14,908 nucleotides of DNA from Xanthobacteraceae bacterium (GCA_030036975.1 JASHSE010000156.1:1-14908); one strand, 5' to 3'; shown: positions 1-9,093, numbered from the stretch's first letter. Notes: a model not told the origin generated them from the sequence alone. Numbers and translations are program-made.

Positions 1-125
1 CGGTGAAATTCTCGATGGCGATCGCCAACGTGCCGAGCGAAAACCCGCGCACCGGCCGCAACGTTGCGCTGAGCACGGTTGCAGCGCTACGCGGGCTGGT
101 GTCAGAGCTGAAAGTCGGGACGTAA
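1..125 (+). CDS. 3' end of an unidentified gene (partial)
   Basis: An open frame enters from the left edge (first complete codon at 3) and ends at TAA 123-125. The visible 40 residues end in LRGLVSELKVGT and include a SMAIANVPSENPRTGRN stretch. I do not recognise the family from this tail. Codon use (G/C at third positions) matches the neighbouring real genes, which is why I treat it as coding. It runs towards the convergent msrB gene, with the inverted repeat 131-308 between the two stop codons. Confidence 0.5.
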   Translation, partial: VKFSMAIANVPSENPRTGRNVALSTVAALRGLVSELKVGT

Positions 126-130
126 AACTC

Positions 131-308
131 GTCATTCCGGGGCCGAGCCAACGGGTCCGGCCCGAAGTGGCCGGCCCGATGACAAGCTCCGCGAGGAACC
201 CGGAATCCATAACCACGGCGCGTGAGCGAAGGTCGCGTGGGAGAAAAACATCATCTTCTGTGATTATGGATTCCGGGTTCGCGGCCTTCGGCCGCGCCCC
301 GGAATGAC
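131..308. repeat. Long inverted-repeat intergenic element (REP/IR type)
   Basis: The outer arms GTCATTCCGGGG (131-142) and CCCCGGAATGAC (297-308) are perfect reverse complements. A second, inner pair, AACCCGGAATCCATAACCAC (197-216) and the nearly complementary stretch at 260-279, differs at one base. The whole element could fold into a long cruciform or mRNA hairpin. It lies exactly between two convergent genes, the unidentified gene and msrB, where it may act as a two-way transcription end or mRNA stabiliser. Elements of this style are common in Bradyrhizobium-like genomes (from memory). No transposase is encoded inside. Confidence 0.75.
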
Positions 309-316
309 GCAGAGTG

Positions 317-823
317 TCAGCTCGCCCCTTGCGGCAGCGGCTCGAACTTCAGCGCCACGCCGTTCATGCAATAGCGTAGCCCGGTCGGCTTCGGTCCGTC
401 GGGAAAGACGTGGCCGAGATGGCCGCCGCAGCGATGGCATGATACCGCGGTGCGCACCATGCCGAACGAGCGGTCCTCCGCTTCGTCGACCGCGCCCGGA
501 AGCGGCGCCCAAAAGCTCGGCCAGCCGGTGCCGCTCTCGAATTTGGTCTTCGACGAGAACAGCGGCAGGTCGCAGCCGGCGCAGGCAAAGGTGCCGGCGC
601 GATGCTCGTCGAGCAGCGGGCTGGTGAACGGACGCTCGGTGCCTTCCCGGCGCAGGATCTCATACTGCTCGGGCGTGAGCAGCTTGCGCCATTCGGCATC
701 GGTGTGGGTCACCTCGTAGGGATGCGGCGCGGCATTGACCGTGTGCGGCCGGAACAGCCGGCCGAGCGCGAGCGCCGCCAGTCCCGCGGCGCCGGCATAA
801 GCGACACCTCGACGTGTGAGCAT
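317..823 (-). CDS. msrB: Peptide-methionine (R)-S-oxide reductase MsrB, exported form
   Basis: This 168-residue protein reduces the R-epimer of methionine sulfoxide in oxidised proteins. The SelR/MsrB domain spans about residues 36-164. Two zinc CxxC pairs are visible (CAGC at 81-84 and CHRC near 129-132), along with the GTGWPSF substrate loop and the catalytic cysteine in RYCMNGVALKF near residue 152. The N-terminus, MLTRRG followed by an Ala/Leu-rich stretch and an AA-PHPY junction, looks like a Tat-type signal, so the enzyme probably works in the periplasm. The start at 823 is preceded by GAGAAAGGGA. The frame stays open further upstream to 1516, but the homology and this ribosome-binding site put the start here. 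A perfect 8-bp dyad (852-870) lies just upstream. Confidence 0.93.
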   Translation of the reverse strand: MLTRRGVAYAGAAGLAALALGRLFRPHTVNAAPHPYEVTHTDAEWRKLLTPEQYEILRREGTERPFTSPLLDEHRAGTFACAGCDLPLFSSKTKFESGTGWPSFWAPLPGAVDEAEDRSFGMVRTAVSCHRCGGHLGHVFPDGPKPTGLRYCMNGVALKFEPLPQGAS

Positions 824-851
824 GGTGCGTCCCTTTCTCAAGCGCGTTTTT

Positions 852-870
852 CGCGACCAGGGTGGTCGCG
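852..870. promoter_or_regulatory. Perfect dyad upstream of msrB
   Basis: CGCGACCA, a 3-nt centre, then TGGTCGCG form a perfect 8-bp inverted repeat about 30 nt before the msrB start codon. It could be an operator for a dimeric regulator or a 5'-UTR hairpin. No T-run follows on the msrB strand, so it is not a typical terminator. The regulator is unknown. Confidence 0.4.
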
Positions 871-964
871 CGAATAGCATCACCTCTTTTACCTCAATTT
901 GCCCGCGCGGTGGCAGTCTGGTGCGGCATTTGATTGCGGCTCGCGCTAAATTCACAGATAGTTG

Positions 965-1096
965 ATGACCGGCGACCAGACGGCCGCGCCGGATCGGCGC
1001 GTGCGCGGCGACGAGCAGCGCCTGCTGCAGCATTTCGGCGCCTCCTATGCCGGCTATTGCCGGCGCGTCAAACGTTGGATTGCCGGATTGATCTAA
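965..1096 (+). pseudogene. Remnant of an isoprenylcysteine carboxyl methyltransferase-like gene (C-terminal end)
   Basis: A 43-codon open frame (ATG 965, TAA 1094-1096) is closed on its 5' side by an in-frame TAG at 959-961. The part reading RGDEQRLLQHFGASYAGYCR, followed by RVKRWIAGLI and stop, resembles the cytoplasmic C-terminal tail of ICMT/PEMT-type membrane methyltransferases, where an E-E-R-L-L...FG..Y..Y..RV...IP pattern precedes the stop. The first ten residues do not fit, and none of the membrane segments of a full-length protein (usually 150-220 residues) is present. I infer a gene truncated at its 5' side. Its stop codon adjoins the ribosome-binding site of the next gene, so it may survive as part of that leader. 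A real short gene is the alternative. Confidence 0.5.
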
Positions 1097-1109
1097 AGGA
1101 GCCATGGCG

Positions 1110-1814
1110 ATGAGCGAAGTGAAGGTGCTGGCCACGACCGCAATGAAAACCTCTTTCGATGAGCTCGCGGCGCAATTCGAGCGCGGCAGCGGCCATCGCC
1201 TCGACCTGACCTTGGGGCCGTCGCTGCAGCTGGAAAAGCGGCTCGGCGAGGACGAGGCGGCCGACGTGGCGATCGTCAGCGGCGCCGGCATCGAGGACCT
1301 TTTGGCGCGCGGCAAGCTCGTATCCGCAAGCGTCGCCGCCATCGCCGCCTCGGCGCTCGGCGTGGCGGTGCCGCGCGGCGCGCGTGAGCCGGATATCTCC
1401 TCGGCCGCAACGTTCACGCAGGCGCTGCTGGCGGCAAAATCAATCGCGGTGAGCAAGCCGGTCGGCGGCGGCCAAAGCGGCGTGCACATGGCCAAGGTGT
1501 TTGCGCGGCTCGGCATCGCCGATCAGATGGCCGCCAAGGCCAAATACGGCACCGGCGGCGTTGCCGGACTGGTCGGACTGATCGTCGAACGCGGCGAGGC
1601 CGAGATCGGCGTGCAGCAGATCGCCGAATTGCTGGCCGTGCCGGGCGTGCATTACGTCGGCCCATTGCCGGAGGAGTTGCAGAGCGTCACGCCATTCGTT
1701 GCCGCGGTTCCCGTCAACGCGCAAAACGCCGATGCCGGGCGCCGGCTGATCGCGTTTCTGACCTCGCCCGAGGCCAAGCGCGTCATCAAGGCGAAGGGCT
1801 TGGAGCCGGCGTGA
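1110..1814 (+). CDS. ModA-like periplasmic-binding-fold protein without signal peptide
   Basis: This is a solute-binding (type 2 periplasmic binding fold) protein related to ModA, the molybdate ABC transporter binding protein. Fold signatures are VLATTAMKTSFDELAAQFE at the N-terminus, a GPS..L..RL.....ADVAIVS region, KPVGGGQSGVHMAKVF in the middle and AFLTSPEAKRVIKAKGLEPA at the end. There is no hydrophobic leader, so it is predicted to stay in the cytoplasm, unlike real ModA. No modB or modC lies nearby. Two in-frame ATGs exist, 1104 and 1110. The GGAG at 1098-1101 is 2 nt from the first and 8 nt from the second, so I chose 1110 (234 residues). Ligand and role are unknown; it could be a cytoplasmic anion or small-molecule sensor. 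Confidence 0.82.
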   Translation: MSEVKVLATTAMKTSFDELAAQFERGSGHRLDLTLGPSLQLEKRLGEDEAADVAIVSGAGIEDLLARGKLVSASVAAIAASALGVAVPRGAREPDISSAATFTQALLAAKSIAVSKPVGGGQSGVHMAKVFARLGIADQMAAKAKYGTGGVAGLVGLIVERGEAEIGVQQIAELLAVPGVHYVGPLPEELQSVTPFVAAVPVNAQNADAGRRLIAFLTSPEAKRVIKAKGLEPA

Positions 1815-1823
1815 CGGTTCGGT

Positions 1824-2141
1824 TCAGCGCGCCGTGATTTTCAGCACGTCGGGATTGACGAAATTGATCGGCGCTCCGGCCCTGTAGGCAACGATCTGGT
1901 CGAAAATATCGGCGAACTGCAGCTCGTATTCCTCGCGCGTCACGTAGCCGAGGTGCGGCATGCGGATCTGCGTGCGTTCGCGGATCAGCGCGAGCACCTG
2001 GGCGTCGCGCAGGCGCTCGGCCAGCGCCTCGACGTCCTGAACGTGATCGTTCCAGATCGTGACATCGTCGCCCGCAATGCCGGCGAAGCATGCCAAGGTG
2101 CGCACGGTGTCGCGATAGTCGTCGAGAATGGAGATTTTCAT
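1824..2141 (-). pseudogene. D-2-hydroxyacid dehydrogenase gene with internal in-frame deletion
   Basis: The 105-codon frame joins two separate pieces of one family. Residues 1-60 (MKISILDDYRDTVRTLACF to IRERTQIR) match the N-terminal substrate-binding half of D-3-phosphoglycerate dehydrogenase-like proteins. From about residue 61, MPHLGYVTREEYE to PINFVNPDVLK matches their extreme C-terminus, where the normal sequence is TPH(I/L)GY. The whole Rossmann NAD-binding domain, with its GxGxxG loop and the catalytic Arg and Glu, is missing: about 210-220 residues of a usual ~320. Only the catalytic histidine of PHLGY is left. The junction is near 1961. Start, stop and reading frame survive, so a stable short protein is possible, but dehydrogenase activity is not. 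Confidence 0.75.
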
Positions 2142-2216
2142 GTGTTTTTTTCGACACTATCGATGAACACGAAGCTTCAATGATGAGTAGATGCGAAAAG
2201 AAGCTTACTGCTTGCC

Positions 2217-2247
2217 CAAAAGAAAACCGGGCCATCGCGGCCCGGTT
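2217..2247 (-). terminator. Intrinsic terminator of the small RNA
   Basis: On the minus strand AACCGGGCC, loop GCGAT and GGCCCGGTT form a perfect 9-bp stem, followed by TTCTTTT. It ends the small RNA and could also end read-through from the LysR gene. It insulates the dehydrogenase remnant downstream. Confidence 0.85.
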
Positions 2248-2353
2248 CAGTTCGCCGGCGTGGGGGCGCCGACGATGATCTTCCAGAGGGGAACAGCTGC
2301 CTGCATTATGGTTGCCATCTGGGAGGATGGGGCAACCGAATCGCCTCGCAGCA
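2218..2353 (-). ncRNA. Candidate trans-acting small RNA with anti-Shine-Dalgarno loops
   Basis: Read on the minus strand, a promoter (2389-2360) is followed by about 135 nt ending in a strong intrinsic terminator. Hairpin 1 (2337-2310) pairs GGTTGCC with GGCAACC and exposes a loop containing TCCTCCC. Hairpin 2 (about 2293-2281) pairs TTCC with GGAA around CCTCT. Hairpin 3 is the terminator. This layout, C/U-rich anti-SD loops plus a terminator hairpin, resembles the rhizobial alpha-r14 family (NfeR1/Smr14C), whose loops carry CCUCCUCCC; the loop here, CATCCTCCC, differs by one base. The family match is inferred from motif and layout only. A 19-codon frame (2306-2247) lies inside without a ribosome-binding site. 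No protein gene explains this 346-bp gap. Confidence 0.55.
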
Positions 2354-2359
2354 TCCATG

Positions 2360-2389
2360 ATTATGCGAGCGCGGGTGCCGGTCGTACAA
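2360..2389 (-). promoter_or_regulatory. Sigma-70-type promoter of the small RNA
   Basis: On the minus strand TTGTAC (2389-2384) and CATAAT (2365-2360) are separated by 18 nt. Transcription would start near 2353. The site lies about 100 nt downstream of the LysR stop codon, so the RNA is an independent unit and not just the tail of that transcript. Confidence 0.5.
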
Positions 2390-2487
2390 CGTGAAGTTTC
2401 ACATGCCAGCCATGCGAAAACCGGCAACGTTTTGGCACTGCTTACGTGGCTTGCCAGAGAACAACGACACCGCGCGGCGCACGCAGC

Positions 2488-3384
2488 CTAAAAATTCCAG
2501 CGCTGCGCATTGGCGACGAGAAAATCGCGGAACGCCTGCACGCGCGCGACCGACTTCAGCTCTTCAGGATAGACGAAATAGGCATCGAGCGCCTGGGCTT
2601 CGGCCTCACCAAACAGCTGCACCAGCCCGCCGTTCTCCTCGACCAGGTAATCGGGCAGCATGGCGATGCCGAGCCCGCGCTGGCAGGCGCGCAGGATGCC
2701 CAAAATATTGTTGATAACCAGATGCGGCACGCGCGGCCCTTTGCCGTCGCGGGCGACTTCGATCAGCCAGCGCGAGCGCTGCAGGTAGGGCGGGATGCTG
2801 CCGCCGAGCACCAGAAGGCGGTGCGTGTCGAGATCCTCGAAGGCGCGCGGCGTGCCGAAGCGCTTGAGATATTCGGGCGAGGCGTAGACGTGGAAATGCA
2901 CGGCGAACAGCTTGCGCTGGATCAGATCGGGCTGCGTCGGCTGGCGCAGCCGGATCGCGACGTCGGCCTCGCGCATGGCGAGGTCGAGCTCCTCGTCGGT
3001 GGTGAGCAGCGTGATGTGGATGTCGGGATAGAGATCGAGGAATTCGCCGAGCCGCGGCGTGAGCCAATGCACGCCGATGCCCGGCGTCGTGGTGACCCGC
3101 AAGTCGCCGTTCGGCCGCTCGCGGCTGTCGGTAAGCTTGGCGCGTGCCGCCTCGAGCTTCATGAACACGTCGTGCGCGGTGCGGTAGAGAAGCTCGCCCT
3201 GCTCGGTCAGGATCAGGCCGCGGGCGTGGCGATGAAACAGCGAGACGCTCAGCTCCTGCTCCAGCGCGCTGACTTGGCGCGACACCGCCGATTGCGACAG
3301 CCCGAGCTGCTCGCCCGCATGGGTGAAGCTGCCGGCCTCGGCGGCCGCGTGAAAGACTTTGAGCTTGTCCCAATCCATTTGCAT
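2488..3384 (-). CDS. LysR-family transcriptional regulator
   Basis: A 298-residue LysR-type regulator of normal length. The winged helix-turn-helix lies at about residues 4-62 (WDKLKVFHAAAEAGSFTHAG, then LGLSQSAVSRQVSALEQELS, then LFHRHARGLILTEQGE). The effector-binding domain follows from about residue 90 to the end (GDLRVTTTPGIGVHWLTPRL; a DVAIRLR motif). Start choice: AGGAG stands 5 nt before the ATG at 3384, against 11 nt for the ATG at 3378. It lies 44 nt downstream of trxB on the same strand and is probably co-transcribed with it. Target genes and inducer cannot be read from the sequence. Confidence 0.92.
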   Translation of the reverse strand: MQMDWDKLKVFHAAAEAGSFTHAGEQLGLSQSAVSRQVSALEQELSVSLFHRHARGLILTEQGELLYRTAHDVFMKLEAARAKLTDSRERPNGDLRVTTTPGIGVHWLTPRLGEFLDLYPDIHITLLTTDEELDLAMREADVAIRLRQPTQPDLIQRKLFAVHFHVYASPEYLKRFGTPRAFEDLDTHRLLVLGGSIPPYLQRSRWLIEVARDGKGPRVPHLVINNILGILRACQRGLGIAMLPDYLVEENGGLVQLFGEAEAQALDAYFVYPEELKSVARVQAFRDFLVANAQRWNF

Positions 3385-3428
3385 TTCATCTCCTCTCACC
3401 GTTTGGCGGAAAGAGGCGGGGTCCAAAA

Positions 3429-4394
3429 TCATTCCGCCGCGGCGCGGAATTGCGCCTGCGCGGCGAGAAAACGCTCGGCTTCGAGCGCCGCCATGCAGCC
3501 GAGCCCGGCGGCGGTCACCGCCTGCCGATAGACGTCGTCGGCGACATCGCCGGCGGCGAACAGCCCCGGCACCGACGTGGCGGTCGAGTGCGCCGCGGTC
3601 TTGATGTAGCCCGACGGTTTCATCTCGACCTGCCCGGCGACGAGTGCGGTGGCCGGCACATGGCCGATGGCGATGAAAATGCCGTCGACCGGCCGTTCGC
3701 TGACCGCGCCGGTCCTGACATTTTTCAGACGCGCGTGGGTGACTTTCAGCGGGTTCTCGGCCCCCCTGATGTCGTCCAGCACACTGTCCCAAACGACTTC
3801 GATCTTCGGGTTCTTGAACAAACGGTCCTGCAAAATCCTTTCGGCCCGCAAGCTGTCGCGGCGATGCACCAGCGTGACCTTGCTGGCGAAATTGGTGAGG
3901 AACAGCGCCTCCTCGACCGCGGTGTTGCCGCCGCCGATGACGAGAACGTCCTTGTTGCGATAGAAGAAGCCGTCACAGGTGGCGCAGGCCGAGACGCCGT
4001 AGCCGCGGAATTTCTGCTCGCAGGGCAGATCAAGCCAGCGCGCCTGGGCGCCGGTCGCCAGAACGAGCGCCTCGGCCAAATAGACGTCGCCGGAATCGCA
4101 TTCGATGCGGAACGGCCGGCGGGCCAGATCGACCTTGCTGACGTGGTCGGCCATGAGCTTGGTGCCGACATGGGCGGCCTGCTTCTTCATCTGCTCCATC
4201 AGCCAGGGGCCCTGGATGACGTCGGCAAAGCCTGGATAATTTTCCACGTCGGTGGTGACGGTGAGCTGGCCGCCCGGCGTAATGCCCTCGATAAGGATCG
4301 GCTCCAGCATGGCGCGCGCCGCATAGATTGCCGCGGTATAGCCCGCAGGTCCCGAGCCGATGATGACGACTTTGGCGTGGGTAGCTTGGCTCAC
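3429..4394 (-). CDS. trxB: Thioredoxin-disulfide reductase
   Basis: This FAD-dependent enzyme passes electrons from NADPH to thioredoxin in the cytoplasm. Length is 321 residues, the usual size. The FAD-binding GSGPAG is at residues 13-18, the redox-active CATC at 137-140, the NADPH-binding GGGNTA at 154-159, and the second FAD motif GLFAAGDVADD lies near the C-terminus. I chose the GTG at 4394 (VSQATHAKVVIIG), with CGGAA 7 nt upstream. The longer frame from the GTG at 4451 adds 19 residues that the family lacks. The 280-bp region upstream contains a possible promoter, and the LysR gene follows after 44 nt. Confidence 0.95.
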   Translation of the reverse strand: MSQATHAKVVIIGSGPAGYTAAIYAARAMLEPILIEGITPGGQLTVTTDVENYPGFADVIQGPWLMEQMKKQAAHVGTKLMADHVSKVDLARRPFRIECDSGDVYLAEALVLATGAQARWLDLPCEQKFRGYGVSACATCDGFFYRNKDVLVIGGGNTAVEEALFLTNFASKVTLVHRRDSLRAERILQDRLFKNPKIEVVWDSVLDDIRGAENPLKVTHARLKNVRTGAVSERPVDGIFIAIGHVPATALVAGQVEMKPSGYIKTAAHSTATSVPGLFAAGDVADDVYRQAVTAAGLGCMAALEAERFLAAQAQFRAAAE

Positions 4395-4524
4395 CAGCTC
4401 ATTCCGATCATTGTCGCGGGCGCCCGCGCAGCCCGCCAGAAGCCCCGGCACATCAGGGCGTTAAGTCTCGTCCAGCCGGGAAAGGGCCGGCCCCGCCTCG
4501 ACCGCGCCAGCGACCCCCACGGGC

Positions 4525-4552
4525 AATTTAGGGATTTTTATCAGCTATGCAA
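4525..4552 (-). promoter_or_regulatory. Possible trxB promoter
   Basis: On the minus strand TTGCAT (4552-4547) and TAAATT (4530-4525) are 16 nt apart in a locally AT-rich patch, about 130 nt before the trxB start. It lies inside a weak inverted pair, GCGACCCC / GGGGTCGC. Nothing else was found in the trxB-greA gap except the terminator and tandem repeat noted separately. Confidence 0.3.
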
Positions 4553-4603
4553 GCGACGCAGGGGTCGCCAGCGGTGGACAATGCGCTGGAGCAGACGAAA
4601 CGA

Positions 4604-4628
4604 TAAGGGCCCAATAAAGCGGCCCTTA
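4604..4628 (-). terminator. Possible greA terminator
   Basis: On the minus strand TAAGGGCC and GGCCCTTA form a perfect 8-bp stem with a 9-nt loop, about 45 nt beyond the greA stop. The following TCGTTTCGTC is a poor U-tract, so termination may be weak or Rho-assisted. Confidence 0.4.
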
Positions 4629-4666
4629 CTCTGTCCTCTGTGACCCGCTCTGTCCTCTGTGACCCG
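4629..4666. repeat. Two perfect tandem copies of a 19-bp unit
   Basis: CTCTGTCCTCTGTGACCCG occurs at 4629-4647 and again at 4648-4666 with no spacer. It lies directly between the greA stop codon (4674) and the terminator hairpin. Each unit also contains an internal CTCTGT repeat. It could be a slippage duplication in the greA 3' UTR. Confidence 0.85.
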
Positions 4667-4673
4667 ACGTCCG

Positions 4674-5147
4674 CTACTTCCACTCGACCTTGACGACTTC
4701 GTACGCCTTCGCCCCGCCGGGGGTGACGACTTCGACCTGGGCGCCCTTTTTCTTGCCAACGAGCGCGCGGGCGAGCGGCGAGGTGATGGAAATCTTGCCC
4801 TTCTTGGCGTCGGCTTCGGGCTCGCCGACGATCTGCCAGATCGATTTCTTGTCGGTGTCTTCGTCGATCAGCGTGACCGTCGCCCCGAATGTGATGGTGT
4901 CGCCGGACAGCTTCGATACGTCGATCACCTCGGCGCGAGCGAGCTTGTCCTCAAGCTCGGCGATATGGCCTTCATTGAGCGACTGGGCTTCCTTGGCGGC
5001 GTGGTATTCGGCGTTCTCCGACAGGTCGCCGTGGGTGCGCGCGTCGGTGATTTGCTGAATGATACGAGGCCGCTCGACCTGCTGGCAGTGCCGCAGCTGG
5101 CCCTCGAGCGCGGCGTAGCCCGCCGCGGTCATCGGGATCTTGTCCAT
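4674..5147 (-). CDS. greA: Transcription elongation factor GreA
   Basis: GreA binds in the secondary channel of RNA polymerase and stimulates cleavage of backtracked transcripts. At 157 residues it matches the family length. The N-terminal coiled-coil hairpin (about residues 1-75) carries the tip acidic motif GDLSENAEYHAAKE near residues 40-53. The C-terminal FKBP-like domain ends in PGGAKAYEVVKVEWK. Start ATG 5147 follows TTTGGAGGTTGGAGAGCG. It lies 117 nt downstream of carB on the same strand, with a GC-rich hairpin between. Confidence 0.96.
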   Translation of the reverse strand: MDKIPMTAAGYAALEGQLRHCQQVERPRIIQQITDARTHGDLSENAEYHAAKEAQSLNEGHIAELEDKLARAEVIDVSKLSGDTITFGATVTLIDEDTDKKSIWQIVGEPEADAKKGKISITSPLARALVGKKKGAQVEVVTPGGAKAYEVVKVEWK

Positions 5148-5188
5148 CGCTCTCCAACCTCCAAAGGCCGCAGAGTCAAAACTTTTAT

Positions 5189-5215
5189 CGCGTGCCGGCC
5201 TCCCGGCCGGCCGCG
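5189..5215 (-). terminator. Strong GC hairpin between carB and greA
   Basis: On the minus strand CGCG-GCCGGCC, loop GGGA, GGCCGGC-A-CGCG make an 11-bp stem with one bulged base, 50 nt past the carB stop. ATAAAAGTTTTGAC follows, so the U-tract is interrupted. It may partly end carB transcription or mark a processing or stabilising site before greA. Confidence 0.4.
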
Positions 5216-5264
5216 CCTCGCAAGCCCTGTCTCTACCGTACCGTCGCCCCGGTCGGTCCGACCC

Positions 5265-8585
<3,321 letters not shown>

Positions 8586-8606
8586 CAGGTCCGTGTTTTC
8601 AGGCAC

Positions 8607-8634
8607 AAAAAAAGGGCGCGCCACCTGCGCGTCC
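8607..8634 (-). terminator. Intrinsic terminator in the carB leader (possible attenuator)
   Basis: On the minus strand GGACGCGC, loop AGGTG and GCGCGCCC form a stem with one A-C mismatch, followed at once by seven T. The last T lies 21 nt before the carB start codon. No gene is visible upstream on this strand for it to terminate: the next is the csp promoter region, which points away. It therefore most likely acts on the carB transcript itself. Confidence 0.65.
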
Positions 8635-8670
8635 TTGGGCCGGCGCCAGGGCTCGGCCCCGCGCGAGCGG

Positions 8671-8699
8671 TCTTTAGACCAGATTCGAAGCGACGGCAA
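8671..8699 (-). promoter_or_regulatory. Possible carB promoter
   Basis: On the minus strand TTGCCG (8699-8694) and TAAAGA (8676-8671) are 17 nt apart. Transcription from near 8664 would give a leader of about 80 nt that contains the terminator hairpin. Confidence 0.35.
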
Positions 8700-8763
8700 C
8701 GTCGCCCCGCAGCGCCGCGCTTCGGCAGAGATACAGTATCGCGCGCAGTACCGCTCGCCGTCC

Positions 8764-8792
8764 TTGTCTCAACGGGGCGTGAGCCCTATTGT
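8764..8792 (+). promoter_or_regulatory. Possible csp promoter
   Basis: TTGTCT (8764-8769) and TATTGT (8787-8792) are separated by 17 nt. The predicted start near 8799 gives a 5' UTR of only about 20 nt, unlike the long thermosensing leader of E. coli cspA. Confidence 0.35.
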
Positions 8793-8817
8793 ACCCCGCC
8801 GAAATTGGAGACGGAAA

Positions 8818-9021
8818 ATGCCTACAGGTACCGTGAAGTGGTTCAATCCGACAAAAGGATATGGGTTCATTCAGCCTTCTGGCGGCGGTAGGGACGTATT
8901 TGTCCACATCTCAGCCGTTGAGCGGGCGGGGCTCAGCTCACTCAACGAGGGACAAACCGTCGAGTACGAGATCGAGAGCAATCGCGGAAAAGAGTCTGCG
9001 GTCAACCTCAAGACCAGGTGA
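8818..9021 (+). CDS. Cold-shock domain protein (CspA family)
   Basis: A 67-residue single cold-shock domain that binds single-stranded RNA and DNA and melts secondary structure. It opens with MPTGTVKWFNPTKGYGFIQP (RNP1 in KGYGFI) and carries RNP2 in VFVHISAV, followed by LNEGQTVEYEIES and a short basic end. GGAG stands 7 nt before the ATG. It is transcribed towards the infA/helicase group, whose members also act on RNA structure and are typically cold-induced. Which CspA paralogue this is cannot be decided. Confidence 0.95.
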   Translation: MPTGTVKWFNPTKGYGFIQPSGGGRDVFVHISAVERAGLSSLNEGQTVEYEIESNRGKESAVNLKTR

Positions 9022-9093
9022 GCGTTTTGCCAAGGCCGTTGGGCTGCCGTATGTCCTCCCAGGTCTCGCACATGGTCGTCGACAGAACAGCCC

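Noticed and set aside
824..1516. 5' extension of the msrB frame across the ModA-like gene
   Set aside because: The added residues overlap another real gene on the opposite strand. The MsrB domain, its signal sequence and a ribosome-binding site all support the start at 823.
2247..2306. 19-codon frame inside the small RNA (MQAAVPLWKIIVGAPTPAN)
   Set aside because: No ribosome-binding site precedes it and it ends at the terminator stem. It was kept only as a remote dual-function possibility.
1786..2427. 213-codon minus-strand frame over the small RNA and the dehydrogenase remnant
   Set aside because: It runs through the terminator and overlaps the clear dehydrogenase frame in another phase; the product has no recognisable features.
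2446..4643. Long plus-strand frames opposite the LysR gene and trxB
   Set aside because: Both mirror recognised minus-strand genes and give low-complexity Arg/Ala/Gly-rich products with no domains.
4629..4666. Possible CRISPR-like repeat
   Set aside because: There are only two copies, directly adjoining with no spacer, and no cas genes.
9022..9093. Bidirectional terminator between the convergent csp and 91-residue genes
   Set aside because: I looked for a stem with a T-run on either strand and found no convincing one.
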